A DNA stretch of 23,048 nt from Anaerolineales bacterium (lineage in GTDB: Bacteria > Chloroflexota > Anaerolineae > Anaerolineales > E44-bin32). Where the stretch lies: assembly GCA_030606845.1 (NCBI GenBank), contig JAUWFP010000009.1, positions 1 to 23,048 of the forward strand, written 5' to 3'. The notes beneath the pieces are model-generated. The model made no database searches, had not been told where the DNA came from, and was given only the letters and a program-made list of their open reading frames with translations. Shown piece by piece: positions 14,431 to 22,377 of this stretch (position 1 is the first letter of the stretch; each line of letters starts with the position of its first letter). A program made the translations under genes and the position numbers.

Positions 14431-16173
14431 ATGTCAGACATGAATCAACTGAGGATTTCATTAGCGGTCCAAGATTTCCGCCGTGCGCGCCGCAAGGCTG
14501 CGCTGCAGGAAGTCTTTGCCCGTTTTACCAGCAAATCTGCTGATCTTCTCTCCTATGAGGAAGTGCGCGAATCGCTGAAGGGCAGGAGGAGTTCAAAGCA
14601 GGAATTGAGGGAAATACCGCTGGACGCAATTGTGGGCAGTGTGGGGCGCTATAAGGACTTCACACGCAAATTCTTGCCTCGGCAAGATAGCGACGAAAGT
14701 CGGTGGGCAAGGGTCAAAGCGGCAGTTATGGAGATGACGGGATTGCCATTTATTGAGGTTTATCAGATTGGCGATGTCTATTTTGTGTTTGACGGAAACC
14801 ATCGTGTATCGGTCGCCCGTCAGCTCGGCGCAAAGCACATTCAGGCAAACGTAACTGAAGTAATTACGAAAGTAGCGATATCACCAGATATCCAGCCCGA
14901 TGAACTGATTGTTAAAGCTGAGCATGCTGATTTTCTAGAGTTTTCCCGTCTGGATGTGCTACGCCCAGAGGCTGATATGAGTGTTACTGCTCCAGGTCAG
15001 TATCACGAGCTTGCCCTCCAGATTTCATTCGTTCGTGATTACCTAAGTAATGAAAGAAAGAAGGTTATCACTGAGGAGGATGCCGTCCTATATTGGTTCG
15101 ATGAGTTTTACTTACCCGTGGCGAGTGCAATCAGAGACCGAGGCCTCCTAAGAGAGTTTCCGGATCGCACGGTGACAGATCTCTATTTGTGGGTATATGA
15201 GCACAGAGCTGATTTAGAGAAAGCGTTGGGGTGGGATATCGAACCTGAAGAAGCAGTAAGTGATCTCGCCGAACGGTTCAGCCCCGGGCTCCTTCGAAAA
15301 ATATCTCGGTTACGGGCAAAAATCTTTGACAAAATAACACCTGACGAGCTTGAGGCTGGTCCCGCTCCAGGTGAATGGAGAAAAAAGAGGGTGGCGGCGC
15401 GGACGGAAAATCGATTGTTCACAGAGATATTGATTCCTATCGATGGAACGGTCCAAAGTTGGCAAGCATTTGAGCAGGCGTTGTTGATGGCACAGCGCGA
15501 AGACGGAAGGTTGCGCGGTCTCCATGTGATTCCCTCAGATTCTGAAAAGAATACAGAGCAAGCACGAGTGGTGCAAACTGAATTTCTCGACCGGTGCGAG
15601 GCTGCAGGAATTCAGGGGCAGATGGCTATCGAAATTGGTGGCATATCCCGGAAAATCTGCGAACGCGCTCGCTGGGCCGATCTTGCGATTATGAGTCTGG
15701 CACATCCGCCTGGGCGGTACCCAATGGCCAGGTTGAGCTCAGGTTTCCGAACAATGATCCAACGCTGTCCCAGACCCGTCGTAGCAGTGCCGGGAGAGCC
15801 ATCACCGATGAACCGAGCTTTGCTGGCCTTCGACGGCAGCCCCAAAGCTATGGAGGCGCTTTTCATTGGAACCTATTTGAATATCCAGTGGGCAACAAGA
15901 TTGGTGCTCTTGACCATAAACGAGGGGCGGAGAGTTACGCCGAAGACGTTGGAACAAGCCCAGCAGTATCTTGAAGCTCATGGCGCGCAGGCCCTCGCTT
16001 TAGATAGGAGTGGCCCTGAGGCTGAAACCATCCTCGCATCAGCTGAAGAATACGAATGTGACATGTTCATTATGGGTGGATATGGGATGCAGCCGGTGCA
16101 AGAGGTTGTGCTTGGCAGTACCGTGGATCAAGTGCTGCGAGAATCAAGGTTGCCGGTGATGGTTTGCCGGTAG
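14431..16173 (+). CDS. ParB/sulfiredoxin-like domain fused to two universal stress protein domains
   Basis: A 580-residue fusion. Residues about 60-135 form a ParB-N/sulfiredoxin-like fold with the signature VFDGNHRVSVARQLGA (about 119-134), a pattern that in relatives binds nucleotide phosphates. A helical middle region (about 180-315, including an EEDAVLYWFDEFYLPVA stretch) resembles what accompanies this domain in DUF4032-type proteins. Two USP (UspA-fold) domains follow, about 330-435 and 442-580. The second has an intact ATP-binding pattern G-x2-G-x9-G-S-T (GGYG ... GST, residues 549-564). The first has a degenerate version (HPPG, nine residues, GF). The protein has no signal or membrane segment, so it is cytoplasmic. 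ATG 14431 is preferred; GTG 14416 is in frame. The activity of the whole is unknown. Confidence 0.82.
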   Translation: MSDMNQLRISLAVQDFRRARRKAALQEVFARFTSKSADLLSYEEVRESLKGRRSSKQELREIPLDAIVGSVGRYKDFTRKFLPRQDSDESRWARVKAAVMEMTGLPFIEVYQIGDVYFVFDGNHRVSVARQLGAKHIQANVTEVITKVAISPDIQPDELIVKAEHADFLEFSRLDVLRPEADMSVTAPGQYHELALQISFVRDYLSNERKKVITEEDAVLYWFDEFYLPVASAIRDRGLLREFPDRTVTDLYLWVYEHRADLEKALGWDIEPEEAVSDLAERFSPGLLRKISRLRAKIFDKITPDELEAGPAPGEWRKKRVAARTENRLFTEILIPIDGTVQSWQAFEQALLMAQREDGRLRGLHVIPSDSEKNTEQARVVQTEFLDRCEAAGIQGQMAIEIGGISRKICERARWADLAIMSLAHPPGRYPMARLSSGFRTMIQRCPRPVVAVPGEPSPMNRALLAFDGSPKAMEALFIGTYLNIQWATRLVLLTINEGRRVTPKTLEQAQQYLEAHGAQALALDRSGPEAETILASAEEYECDMFIMGGYGMQPVQEVVLGSTVDQVLRESRLPVMVCR

Positions 16174-16227
16174 CGATTGAATTCAATCTGAAAATTGCCG
16201 TGATAATTCAGGGTCAGCTTCTAGCTG

Positions 16228-16258
16228 GATAAATTATAAGCCGGCTGTTATCTTTATC
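16228..16258. terminator. Possible bidirectional terminator between convergent genes
   Basis: GATAAA (16228-16233) pairs with TTTATC (16253-16258), and inside it ATAA (16236-16239) with TTAT (16248-16251), around a GC-rich GCCGGCTG centre. The hairpin is AT-rich and interrupted, but it lies between the convergent USP fusion (+) and phosphoesterase (-) genes, where a shared terminator would be expected. Confidence 0.25.
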
Positions 16259-16288
16259 GTATTGTCTTCGACTCGGCGCGGATTATCT

Positions 16289-16915
16289 CTAGACCTCAAT
16301 AGTGCGGACGGGGAATACACCAACTATCTTTGTATCGCTATAGGTTGTAATCGTATGAGCGTTGTAGCGTCTATTGTGCGTATGCCCGTGCAATAAGTAA
16401 CGCGGCTTAAACAAAGTCATCAGTGTTAGAAACACTTTAAAACCGACATGCGCATGGTCTGAGCCATCGTGAATCCCATACGGCGGTGAGTGTGTGATGA
16501 CCACATCGACAAATCGACCGTATCGCAGCTTGTTCACAAGCAATCGGGGTATTAGACTGGCGACGCGAGCGCGCATTTGTCCCTCGGTGTATTGAAAGGG
16601 AGTTCCCGGCGTATAGCGTACGGATCCGCCCAACCCCATAATGATTACGCCTTTGATATTAATGACCCGTCCATCGATGAGATCGCAACCTTCTGCGAAT
16701 GCAACGCGGCGGCCTGATGCAGTATGAGTAACCTCCACATCGTGATTTCCGTGAACATAAAGAACCGGTTGATGTACCATCGAGACGATGTATTCAAGAT
16801 AGTAATAGGGTAGGTCACCACAACCTACAAAGAGATCAACATCTCCGTAATTGTGGAGGATGTGCTCCGAGTAAACTCGCTCATCTACGCGGTCGCTAAT
16901 GGCCAGGATCTTCAT
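16289..16915 (-). CDS. Calcineurin-like metallophosphoesterase
   Basis: A 208-residue metal-dependent phosphoesterase of the calcineurin-like superfamily, cytoplasmic. The metal-site blocks are in order: Asp8 (ISDRVDE), GCGD (31-34), GNHD (56-59), HSPP (142-145) and HGHTH (176-180). The first block normally reads D-x-H; here it is D-R-V, so the His of motif I is absent, as far as I recall a feature of one subfamily with ISDEVDxRxY-like starts. The substrate is unknown; relatives include phosphodiesterases and protein phosphatases. No ribosome site is visible at the ATG, and GGAGG 26 bases upstream is too far. It faces the USP fusion convergently. Confidence 0.86.
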   Translation of the reverse strand: MKILAISDRVDERVYSEHILHNYGDVDLFVGCGDLPYYYLEYIVSMVHQPVLYVHGNHDVEVTHTASGRRVAFAEGCDLIDGRVINIKGVIIMGLGGSVRYTPGTPFQYTEGQMRARVASLIPRLLVNKLRYGRFVDVVITHSPPYGIHDGSDHAHVGFKVFLTLMTLFKPRYLLHGHTHNRRYNAHTITTYSDTKIVGVFPVRTIEV

Positions 16916-17105
16916 GCTATTTGAAACACTGTTATTCTTGAGCCTCCGCGCTATTGGTTCCGGATTGTCTCGATTTTACCATCAGGTTCTCGTCCGCCTC
17001 GATGCTGGGGTCTCTCTTAATACAGGATAAGTTCTCGGCAATTACTTCGATTACAATACATATTGAGCAACAAAGACCAATTATCCTTGGATTGAGAGAA
17101 ATCGA

Positions 17106-17543
17106 ATGTTTTCAGTTTCCGCTCGAACCCTGAATATCTTAGCCGCTCTTGTCTGGTATATCGGCGGCATTCGCTTGCTGCAAAAGGGTATTGACCTGTT
17201 GATTGAAGCAGAATCAATAAACCCCGGACTAGCATGGCCCTGGGTAGCCGGAATTGTGGGGCTCGTCCTCGGCGGATTGAAAGCAAAATACTTGTTCACT
17301 AACAGCATTAAAAAGAATCTGATCAGGATTGACGGTTTATCTAAGCCAAAAATCTGGCAGTTTTTCAGCCCCGGCTTCTTTGCTGCGTTGACGGTTATGA
17401 TCCTGGCCGGCGTAACCTTATCCAGGATGGCCCACAACAATTACCAATTCTTGATCGCTGTGGCAATCTTGGATATCGGTATAGCCATCGCTCTGCTGGG
17501 AAGCAGCTATGTATATTGGACACAAAAGGCGTTTGTGAAATAG
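17106..17543 (+). CDS. Small four-span membrane protein, unknown function
   Basis: A 145-residue integral membrane protein with hydrophobic segments at about 8-27, 43-62, 88-108 and 112-137, joined by a basic loop (KAKYLFTNSIKKNLIRIDG) that should face the cytoplasm. The N-terminal pattern WYIGGIRLLQKGIDLL and the LGGLKAKYLF after the second segment look conserved-family-like, but I cannot name the family. GAGAGA lies about six bases before ATG 17106. It is divergently placed from the phosphoesterase and stands alone. Confidence 0.68.
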   Translation: MFSVSARTLNILAALVWYIGGIRLLQKGIDLLIEAESINPGLAWPWVAGIVGLVLGGLKAKYLFTNSIKKNLIRIDGLSKPKIWQFFSPGFFAALTVMILAGVTLSRMAHNNYQFLIAVAILDIGIAIALLGSSYVYWTQKAFVK

Positions 17544-17938
17544 CGTCTGTGGTTAGTATTTTGACGGAATGTTTGTTCAGAGTACAGCTTCGTTAGTGTC
17601 CTTCTCACAGAAGCACATTATTCCGCGATTGATAAATCACCCTCGGAAAAGTCACTCTTCTGCTCGAAGAACGAGATGCTTCGCTTTGCTCAGCATGACA
17701 GGTTCCCACTTGATGTCATTCTTGAGGAGCATAGCGACGAAGAATCTCGCTTTCATTTGAAAGAAGTCCTTGTCAATAAGCAATAAGTTACTTTGTCTTC
17801 GTTGTCCTTCAGCCCAGTAGGACATTCCGCCACACAAGAAATATCACTGTAAAAGTGGTCTTTAAGTTTGGAGAGTTGAGGAATCGTCTTATTTTAATGG
17901 AAGCTTGAACCACCATAATGGAACCAGCCGATGGATAG
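17544..17938. other. Non-coding gap holding a repeat element
   Basis: The 395 bases between the small membrane protein and the MmgE/PrpD gene contain no convincing gene. Reading frames crossing it are short and run through the inverted repeat at 17671-17751. No clear terminator with a T-run was found for the - strand operon that ends at 17939. Confidence 0.4.
17671..17751. repeat. Inverted repeat of REP/MITE type
   Basis: ACGAGATGCTTCGCTTTGCT + CAGCATGACA (17671-17700) faces TGTCATTCTTGAGGAGCATA + GCGACGAAGAATCTCGC (17713-17749), with about a dozen bases between. Read on one strand the arms share TGTCAT, a GAG/GAAGCG-rich centre and ATCTCG. The consensus is related to, but distinct from, the repeats at 1841-2118. 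Confidence 0.5.
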
Positions 17939-19318
17939 TCAGGCTTTCTCCGAGACGAGCAATTTCATATAAGGTTCGAGTTTGGATATGCTCTCGAAGC
18001 TCATTGTCTGCTCGATGATGTCAGAAATTCTTCCCTCACTCATCGTCTTTTGGGCATTCGCCCGGAATTTCGCAAACAGATCCTCATCGCTCAGCGGATC
18101 TTCCGGTGAGCCTTTCGCATAGTCAGTTTGAGCGCTGTGTTTGCTCCCATCTTGCAGTGTGATCGTTACTGAGGCGCGCTTTATATCAGGAAACAAAGCG
18201 TCGATCTCGGGATCAGCGACGACCTTAATCTTCTGCAGAGTCGCTCTTATGTCTGGGTCCCTCAATTTATGATCTTCAAATGACTCAGGCAAAACGTTTC
18301 CATCAACGACGGCCGCGGCGATTACATAGGGCAGGCTGTGATCGGCGGTTTCCTTCGTGTCGGGTTTGTATTTACTCGGGTCGGAGAGGATGTCCGCGCC
18401 GCGAGTGGTTGTTTTAACCAGTATCTCTTGAATCTGATCGTGCCGGATTTCATGCTCGCCGATTACTTTGAGCGCCGCGCTTATGGGTTGGTGTGTGAGC
18501 GCCTCCGTAGGGAAGGCTTTATAACTGCATTTTGTGATGAGAAAATCATCGCCAAGCCCATCGAGCAGGGCGTCCGTGTCCCAGGTTACATTATTCAGAA
18601 CTTCGATCAACCCTTCTTTCCCCTCGATTACATGGACAGGGCCCTCGTAACCCTCACGAGCCATCAACGCGGCGTACACACCAGCTTGTGCGGCGAGAGG
18701 GTCGGCGGTGTTTTTCATGTTCGTGAGATGCCCGGCAACCACACCACCGAGTGTGAAGTGGCTGCTGCCGCTGATGCCCATGGTGGCGACGAGCTGATCT
18801 ATTCCCAATCCATACAACTTGCCGGCGACGAGCGGGCTCACGAATTGCGTTAGCGAAGCATGGTGCCAGCCGACTTCCCGGATTCCCGGCGTGGCTGCAT
18901 GACACCAGCGCATTTCCAGTTCATAGGCGATGACGGTTGCGACGAGGAGGTCTGCACCGTTTCGCCCATTGGCTTCCGCGGCAGCGAGAACTGCGCCAAG
19001 GAGGTCCGAGGGGTGGCTCGGGTCTTGAACCCAGTAGATGTCGTTGTAATCCAGGGCACGGATGAGCAGGCCATTCATCAGTGCGGCATTTGGGGCATTG
19101 GTTTTAGCGCCCGTGCCGATTACGGTCGCTTCCGGTGTGCCGCCGAGTTTCTCAGTGAATCGATACATGGCCCGCATGTCCTCGTTCTGAGTTGCGGCCA
19201 ATGCGCAGCCGACGCTGTCCAGCAAGAAGCGCTTCGCTTCGTAGATAGCATCCTGCGGAATGTCGTCATAGTGCAGCCTGTCGGTAAATTCAGCCATTTT
19301 CCGGCTGATTGAGGTCAT
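17939..19318 (-). CDS. MmgE/PrpD family protein
   Basis: A 459-residue member of the MmgE/PrpD family, whose studied members are 2-methylcitrate dehydratase, cis-aconitate decarboxylase and iminodisuccinate epimerase, all acting on small di- or tricarboxylates. Family features include the N-terminal AKRFLLDSVGCALAA (about 28-42), NGLLIRALDYNDIYW with the conserved Asp pair (about 83-98), HPSDLLGAVLAAAE, GWHHASLTQFVSPLVAG (150s-160s), and KCSYKAFPTEALTHQPISA where others have K-x-YP-x-C...H. Start: ATG 19318 with GGAGG five bases upstream; the longer TTG frame would put that site inside the gene. It is the last gene of a five-gene - strand cluster, 35 bases after the dehydrogenase. Substrate is inferred only as a hydroxy-di/tricarboxylate related to the neighbours' chemistry. 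Confidence 0.88.
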   Translation of the reverse strand: MTSISRKMAEFTDRLHYDDIPQDAIYEAKRFLLDSVGCALAATQNEDMRAMYRFTEKLGGTPEATVIGTGAKTNAPNAALMNGLLIRALDYNDIYWVQDPSHPSDLLGAVLAAAEANGRNGADLLVATVIAYELEMRWCHAATPGIREVGWHHASLTQFVSPLVAGKLYGLGIDQLVATMGISGSSHFTLGGVVAGHLTNMKNTADPLAAQAGVYAALMAREGYEGPVHVIEGKEGLIEVLNNVTWDTDALLDGLGDDFLITKCSYKAFPTEALTHQPISAALKVIGEHEIRHDQIQEILVKTTTRGADILSDPSKYKPDTKETADHSLPYVIAAAVVDGNVLPESFEDHKLRDPDIRATLQKIKVVADPEIDALFPDIKRASVTITLQDGSKHSAQTDYAKGSPEDPLSDEDLFAKFRANAQKTMSEGRISDIIEQTMSFESISKLEPYMKLLVSEKA

Positions 19319-19353
19319 CGCATCCTCCAAAATCAAAACTTATTTGTTAACGT

Positions 19354-20472
19354 CTATAGTTTACTGGCAACAGCATGTGCCATTTCGAGCGTTGTGCTTT
19401 CACCACCCATATCGTATGTGCGGACGTCTCCTTCAGCGATTACTTTCGCGATCGCCTCTTCCAGCGACTGAGCCATATCGATCTCTCCCAGCCAGTCGAG
19501 CATGAGCTTCACAGCAAGGAGCATGGCGATGGGGTTAACTTTGTATTGACCCGCATACTTCGGCGCTGACCCGTGGGTGGGCTCGAAGACGGCGAACTTG
19601 TCACCGATATTTCCACTGGAGGCGAAGCCAAGGCCGCCGACCAACTGCGCAGAAAGATCGGATAGGATGTCGCCAAACATGTTGCTCGTCACGAGCACGC
19701 CGTAATTGTCGGGGTTTTTAAGGAGCCACATCATCTGCGCATCGATGTTGGTTTCCCAGAGTTCAATTTTCGCGTAATCGCTGGCGACTTTGCGGGCTTC
19801 TCGTATCATCAGGCCGCTGGTCTCACGCAGGACATTCGGTTTCTCAACAAGGGTGACGGTGAGGTAACCAAATCGCTGGGCATACTCGAACGCCTGGCGG
19901 ATGATCCTGTGTGCACCGCGATTGGTGATCACCCGCAGGCTGACAGCAAGCTCATCTCCCGGAATCGCATCGAAACGCCCGATTGCCGGGTTGAATTGTT
20001 TCATCGTCTCCCGTAATTCCTGAGGAAATGGATGAAATTCGACCCCGCTGTACAGGCCCTCCGTGTTCTCACGGAAGACGACCAGGTCGATGTCGTCGCG
20101 ATAATTCAGCGGGCTACCCGGGTATGCCTTGCAAGGTCGAAGGTTTGTGTATAAGTCGAAATGCTGCCGCAGACGGACGATCGGGCTCCGGTAGGATAGC
20201 CCTTTGCCCTTGAGTTCTGGAGTAAGCTCAAGTTCTGCTTCATCCGTGGGTTTTGAGGTGATGGCGCCGAACAATCCGCAGGTGCAATCTTCCAACAAGG
20301 CAATCGTCCTTTCCGGGAGCGGATCGCCTTCCTTGCACCAGAATTCCCAGCCTATGTCTGCGGGGACATATTCGGCGTCGAGCTTTATAGCGTCGAGGAC
20401 AATCTGCGCGGCGTCCATTACATCTACGCCCACGCCATCACCCGGCATCCATGCGATTCGATATTTTGACAT
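19354..20472 (-). CDS. Isocitrate/isopropylmalate-type beta-decarboxylating dehydrogenase
   Basis: A 372-residue NAD(P)-dependent enzyme that oxidises a 2-hydroxyacid bearing a 3-carboxylate and releases CO2. Family motifs: the start MPGDGVGVDV (9-18), substrate arginines in RSPIVRLRQHFDLYTNLRP (95-113), RENTEGLY (134-141), VEKPNVL with the catalytic Lys (about 209-215), the metal-binding Asp in SNMFGDILSDLS (253-264) and the nucleotide loop EPTHGSAPKYAG (287-298). The RLRQHFDLYTNLRP stretch fits isopropylmalate, homoisocitrate and tartrate/malate types equally; no feature fixes the substrate. An aconitase-family pair lies immediately upstream, so its substrate is probably their product. GAGGAG lies nine bases from the ATG. 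The gap to the small hydro-lyase subunit is 109 bases, the widest in the cluster. Confidence 0.9.
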   Translation of the reverse strand: MSKYRIAWMPGDGVGVDVMDAAQIVLDAIKLDAEYVPADIGWEFWCKEGDPLPERTIALLEDCTCGLFGAITSKPTDEAELELTPELKGKGLSYRSPIVRLRQHFDLYTNLRPCKAYPGSPLNYRDDIDLVVFRENTEGLYSGVEFHPFPQELRETMKQFNPAIGRFDAIPGDELAVSLRVITNRGAHRIIRQAFEYAQRFGYLTVTLVEKPNVLRETSGLMIREARKVASDYAKIELWETNIDAQMMWLLKNPDNYGVLVTSNMFGDILSDLSAQLVGGLGFASSGNIGDKFAVFEPTHGSAPKYAGQYKVNPIAMLLAVKLMLDWLGEIDMAQSLEEAIAKVIAEGDVRTYDMGGESTTLEMAHAVASKL

Positions 20473-20581
20473 TGATTAAAGCTCCTCTTAGTTCGATCTC
20501 GTTTATTGTGCCACTTCTTTGTTCTGAAGTAGATGGTTATCCATCGGCATGCGTCCCGAATTCGTCAGAATGGCTGGAGCG

Positions 20582-21082
20582 CTAATCCAAGGCTTCGAGT
20601 CGTTTCTTCGTGTGAGCGATAAGACCACCGGCATCGAAAATCTCCCTGACAACCTCGGGGAGAGGATTAAACGTGTAAATACCCTTGTTTGTACGGATCT
20701 CGCCTTTGTCCAGATCGATCTCAATCTGTTCGCCATCGTGGATAGCTTGGACGGCTTCTGGACAGATGAGCACCGGAAGCGCGGCGTTCAGACAATTGCG
20801 GTAATAAATGCGTGCGAAAGACTCAGCGATGATTGCCCCCAGCCCGCCCTCCTTCAAACAGGTTACCGCCTGCTCGCGCGATGAGCCGCAGCCCCAATTC
20901 TTCCCGGCAACGATAATGTCACCCGGTTTGACCCCTCTGGCGAAGTTGGGGTCCAAATCCTCGAGGGCGTGCGCCGGCATATCTGTTGGTTCGCTGACGG
21001 TGTAGGTATATTTTCCAGGGAAAATGACGTCGGTGTTGACGTTATCGCCGTACTTCCATGAACGACCACGGATGATTTCCAT
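20582..21082 (-). CDS. Aconitase-family hydro-lyase, small subunit (LeuD/HacB type)
   Basis: Small (swivel-domain) subunit of a heterodimeric 3-isopropylmalate dehydratase/homoaconitase-type enzyme, 166 residues, the length of the archaeal-type small subunit. Key stretches are YGDNVNTDVIFPGKYTYTV (11-29), in which the loop after NTDVI contacts the substrate side chain, and GKNWGCGSSREQA (60-72), the conserved active-site motif. The loop reads GKYTYTV rather than the Y-L-R form I associate with homoaconitase, so the substrate is undecided between isopropylmalate, citramalate/methylmalate, dimethylmalate and homoaconitate. ATG 21082 has TGAGGA about six bases upstream and begins eight bases after the large-subunit stop; a TTG at 21094 would overlap that gene. 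The two subunits are surely one complex. Confidence 0.88.
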   Translation of the reverse strand: MEIIRGRSWKYGDNVNTDVIFPGKYTYTVSEPTDMPAHALEDLDPNFARGVKPGDIIVAGKNWGCGSSREQAVTCLKEGGLGAIIAESFARIYYRNCLNAALPVLICPEAVQAIHDGEQIEIDLDKGEIRTNKGIYTFNPLPEVVREIFDAGGLIAHTKKRLEALD

Positions 21083-21090
21083 CGTTTTCC

Positions 21091-22347
21091 TCAATCCAGG
21101 GAATTCGGGTGTGTGATCTTCCCGGCTACAGCGGAGGCGGCGGTGACTGCCGGGTTGGCGAGATAAATCTCGCTTTCCTTCGTCCCCATCCGGCCTTGAA
21201 AATTACGATTGGCGGTGCTGATCGTCACCTCGCCGGGAGCGGGGACCCCCAGGTGGTTGCCCATGCAGGGTCCACAGCCAGGACTTTCCACGAGTGCCCC
21301 AGCGTTGAGAAAATCCTCGACATACCCTTTGCGCAATGCTTCCTGAAATATTTCGGAGGAAGCCGGGATGACGATCATCCTCGTCCCGGGAGAAAGCTTC
21401 CGCCCGCTCAGAATTTCTGCGGCAGAAGCGAGATCTTCCAGTCGGCCGTTCGTGCAGGTTCCCAGGAAAGCCTGGTCTACTTTAGTGCCCGCGACCTCCG
21501 ACAAGGGTTTAACGTTGTCAACGGTGTGCGGGCAGGCGATCATCGGCTCTAAGCTGCCGGCATCGATTTCAAGAACTTGCAGATAAGAAGCATCCGAATC
21601 CGGAAGCACAGGCTCAAAATCATGTCTGGCCCGGTTAGAGAGATAGGCGAGGGTTTTATCATCCGGCGAGACGTAGCTGTTCTTCGCGCCCATCTCAGCC
21701 GCCATATTGGTGAGGGTTGCTCGTTCACTAAGGCTCATGTCTGCGATAACGTTTCCGTGCCACTCGACGGACAGGTACAATGCGCCGTCTGCTCCGAGAT
21801 CGCCGATGATTTTCAGGGCGAGATCCTTTGGGGTAACCCAGGCCGGCATCTTTCCGGTAACGGTGATCTTCAAGCTCTCCGGGACTCGTAGCCAAAGCGT
21901 ACCGACCGCCCAGATGGAGGCCATCTCGCTGCGGCCGATGCCGGCGCCGAAAGCACCCATGACCCCTGCGTGAGGCGTATGCGAATCTGAGCCAAGGACA
22001 ATCTCGCCAGGAAGCGCCAATCCCTCCTCAACGAGAACCTGGTGGCATATGCCTCGGCCGACATCGAAGAAATGGGGGATCCCTTGCTCACACACAAAAT
22101 CGCGTATGATGCGGTGATTTTCTGCGTGTTTAGTTGTTGGAGCAGGGGCAGCATGATCGAGGAAGATCGCATGCATCTGCGGATTAAATACTTTCTTGCC
22201 GCCCATCCGTTGGAAGATGCCCACGATGGCAGCGGTATTATCGTGCGATAACGCTATCTGTGGTGAAATCTCGACGATATCACCAGGTTTCACCTGGCGT
22301 TTTCCGGAAGGGCGTGCGAGAACCTTTTCAGCGAAGGTTTGGCCCAT
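21091..22347 (-). CDS. Aconitase-family hydro-lyase, large subunit (LeuC/HacA type)
   Basis: Catalytic [4Fe-4S] subunit of a two-subunit hydro-lyase that isomerises a hydroxy acid through an unsaturated intermediate. The 418-residue length is that of the archaeal-type LeuC/HacA group rather than the longer bacterial LeuC (about 465). Cluster ligands are Cys298 (GTCTNGR), Cys358 and Cys361 (PGCGPCMGNH). The active-site patterns SHDNTA (34-39), FLDHAAPAPT (62-71), GSDSHTPHAG (119-128), GAFGAGIGRSE (131-141) and the C-terminal STANRNFQGRMG are all present. AAGAGGA lies about five bases before the ATG. It follows the HD-like gene by 30 bases and precedes the small subunit by eight. Substrate: isopropylmalate, homoaconitate, dimethylmalate and methylcitrate-type acids are all possible. 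Confidence 0.92.
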   Translation of the reverse strand: MGQTFAEKVLARPSGKRQVKPGDIVEISPQIALSHDNTAAIVGIFQRMGGKKVFNPQMHAIFLDHAAPAPTTKHAENHRIIRDFVCEQGIPHFFDVGRGICHQVLVEEGLALPGEIVLGSDSHTPHAGVMGAFGAGIGRSEMASIWAVGTLWLRVPESLKITVTGKMPAWVTPKDLALKIIGDLGADGALYLSVEWHGNVIADMSLSERATLTNMAAEMGAKNSYVSPDDKTLAYLSNRARHDFEPVLPDSDASYLQVLEIDAGSLEPMIACPHTVDNVKPLSEVAGTKVDQAFLGTCTNGRLEDLASAAEILSGRKLSPGTRMIVIPASSEIFQEALRKGYVEDFLNAGALVESPGCGPCMGNHLGVPAPGEVTISTANRNFQGRMGTKESEIYLANPAVTAASAVAGKITHPNSLD

Positions 22348-22377
22348 GCAATCCTCTTTATCCCGTAGGTTCCATCA

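Noticed and set aside
18338..19312. Two long + strand frames (171 and 150 codons) opposite the MmgE/PrpD gene
   Set aside because: Both are antisense to conserved MmgE/PrpD motifs and read as shadows of its codon pattern.
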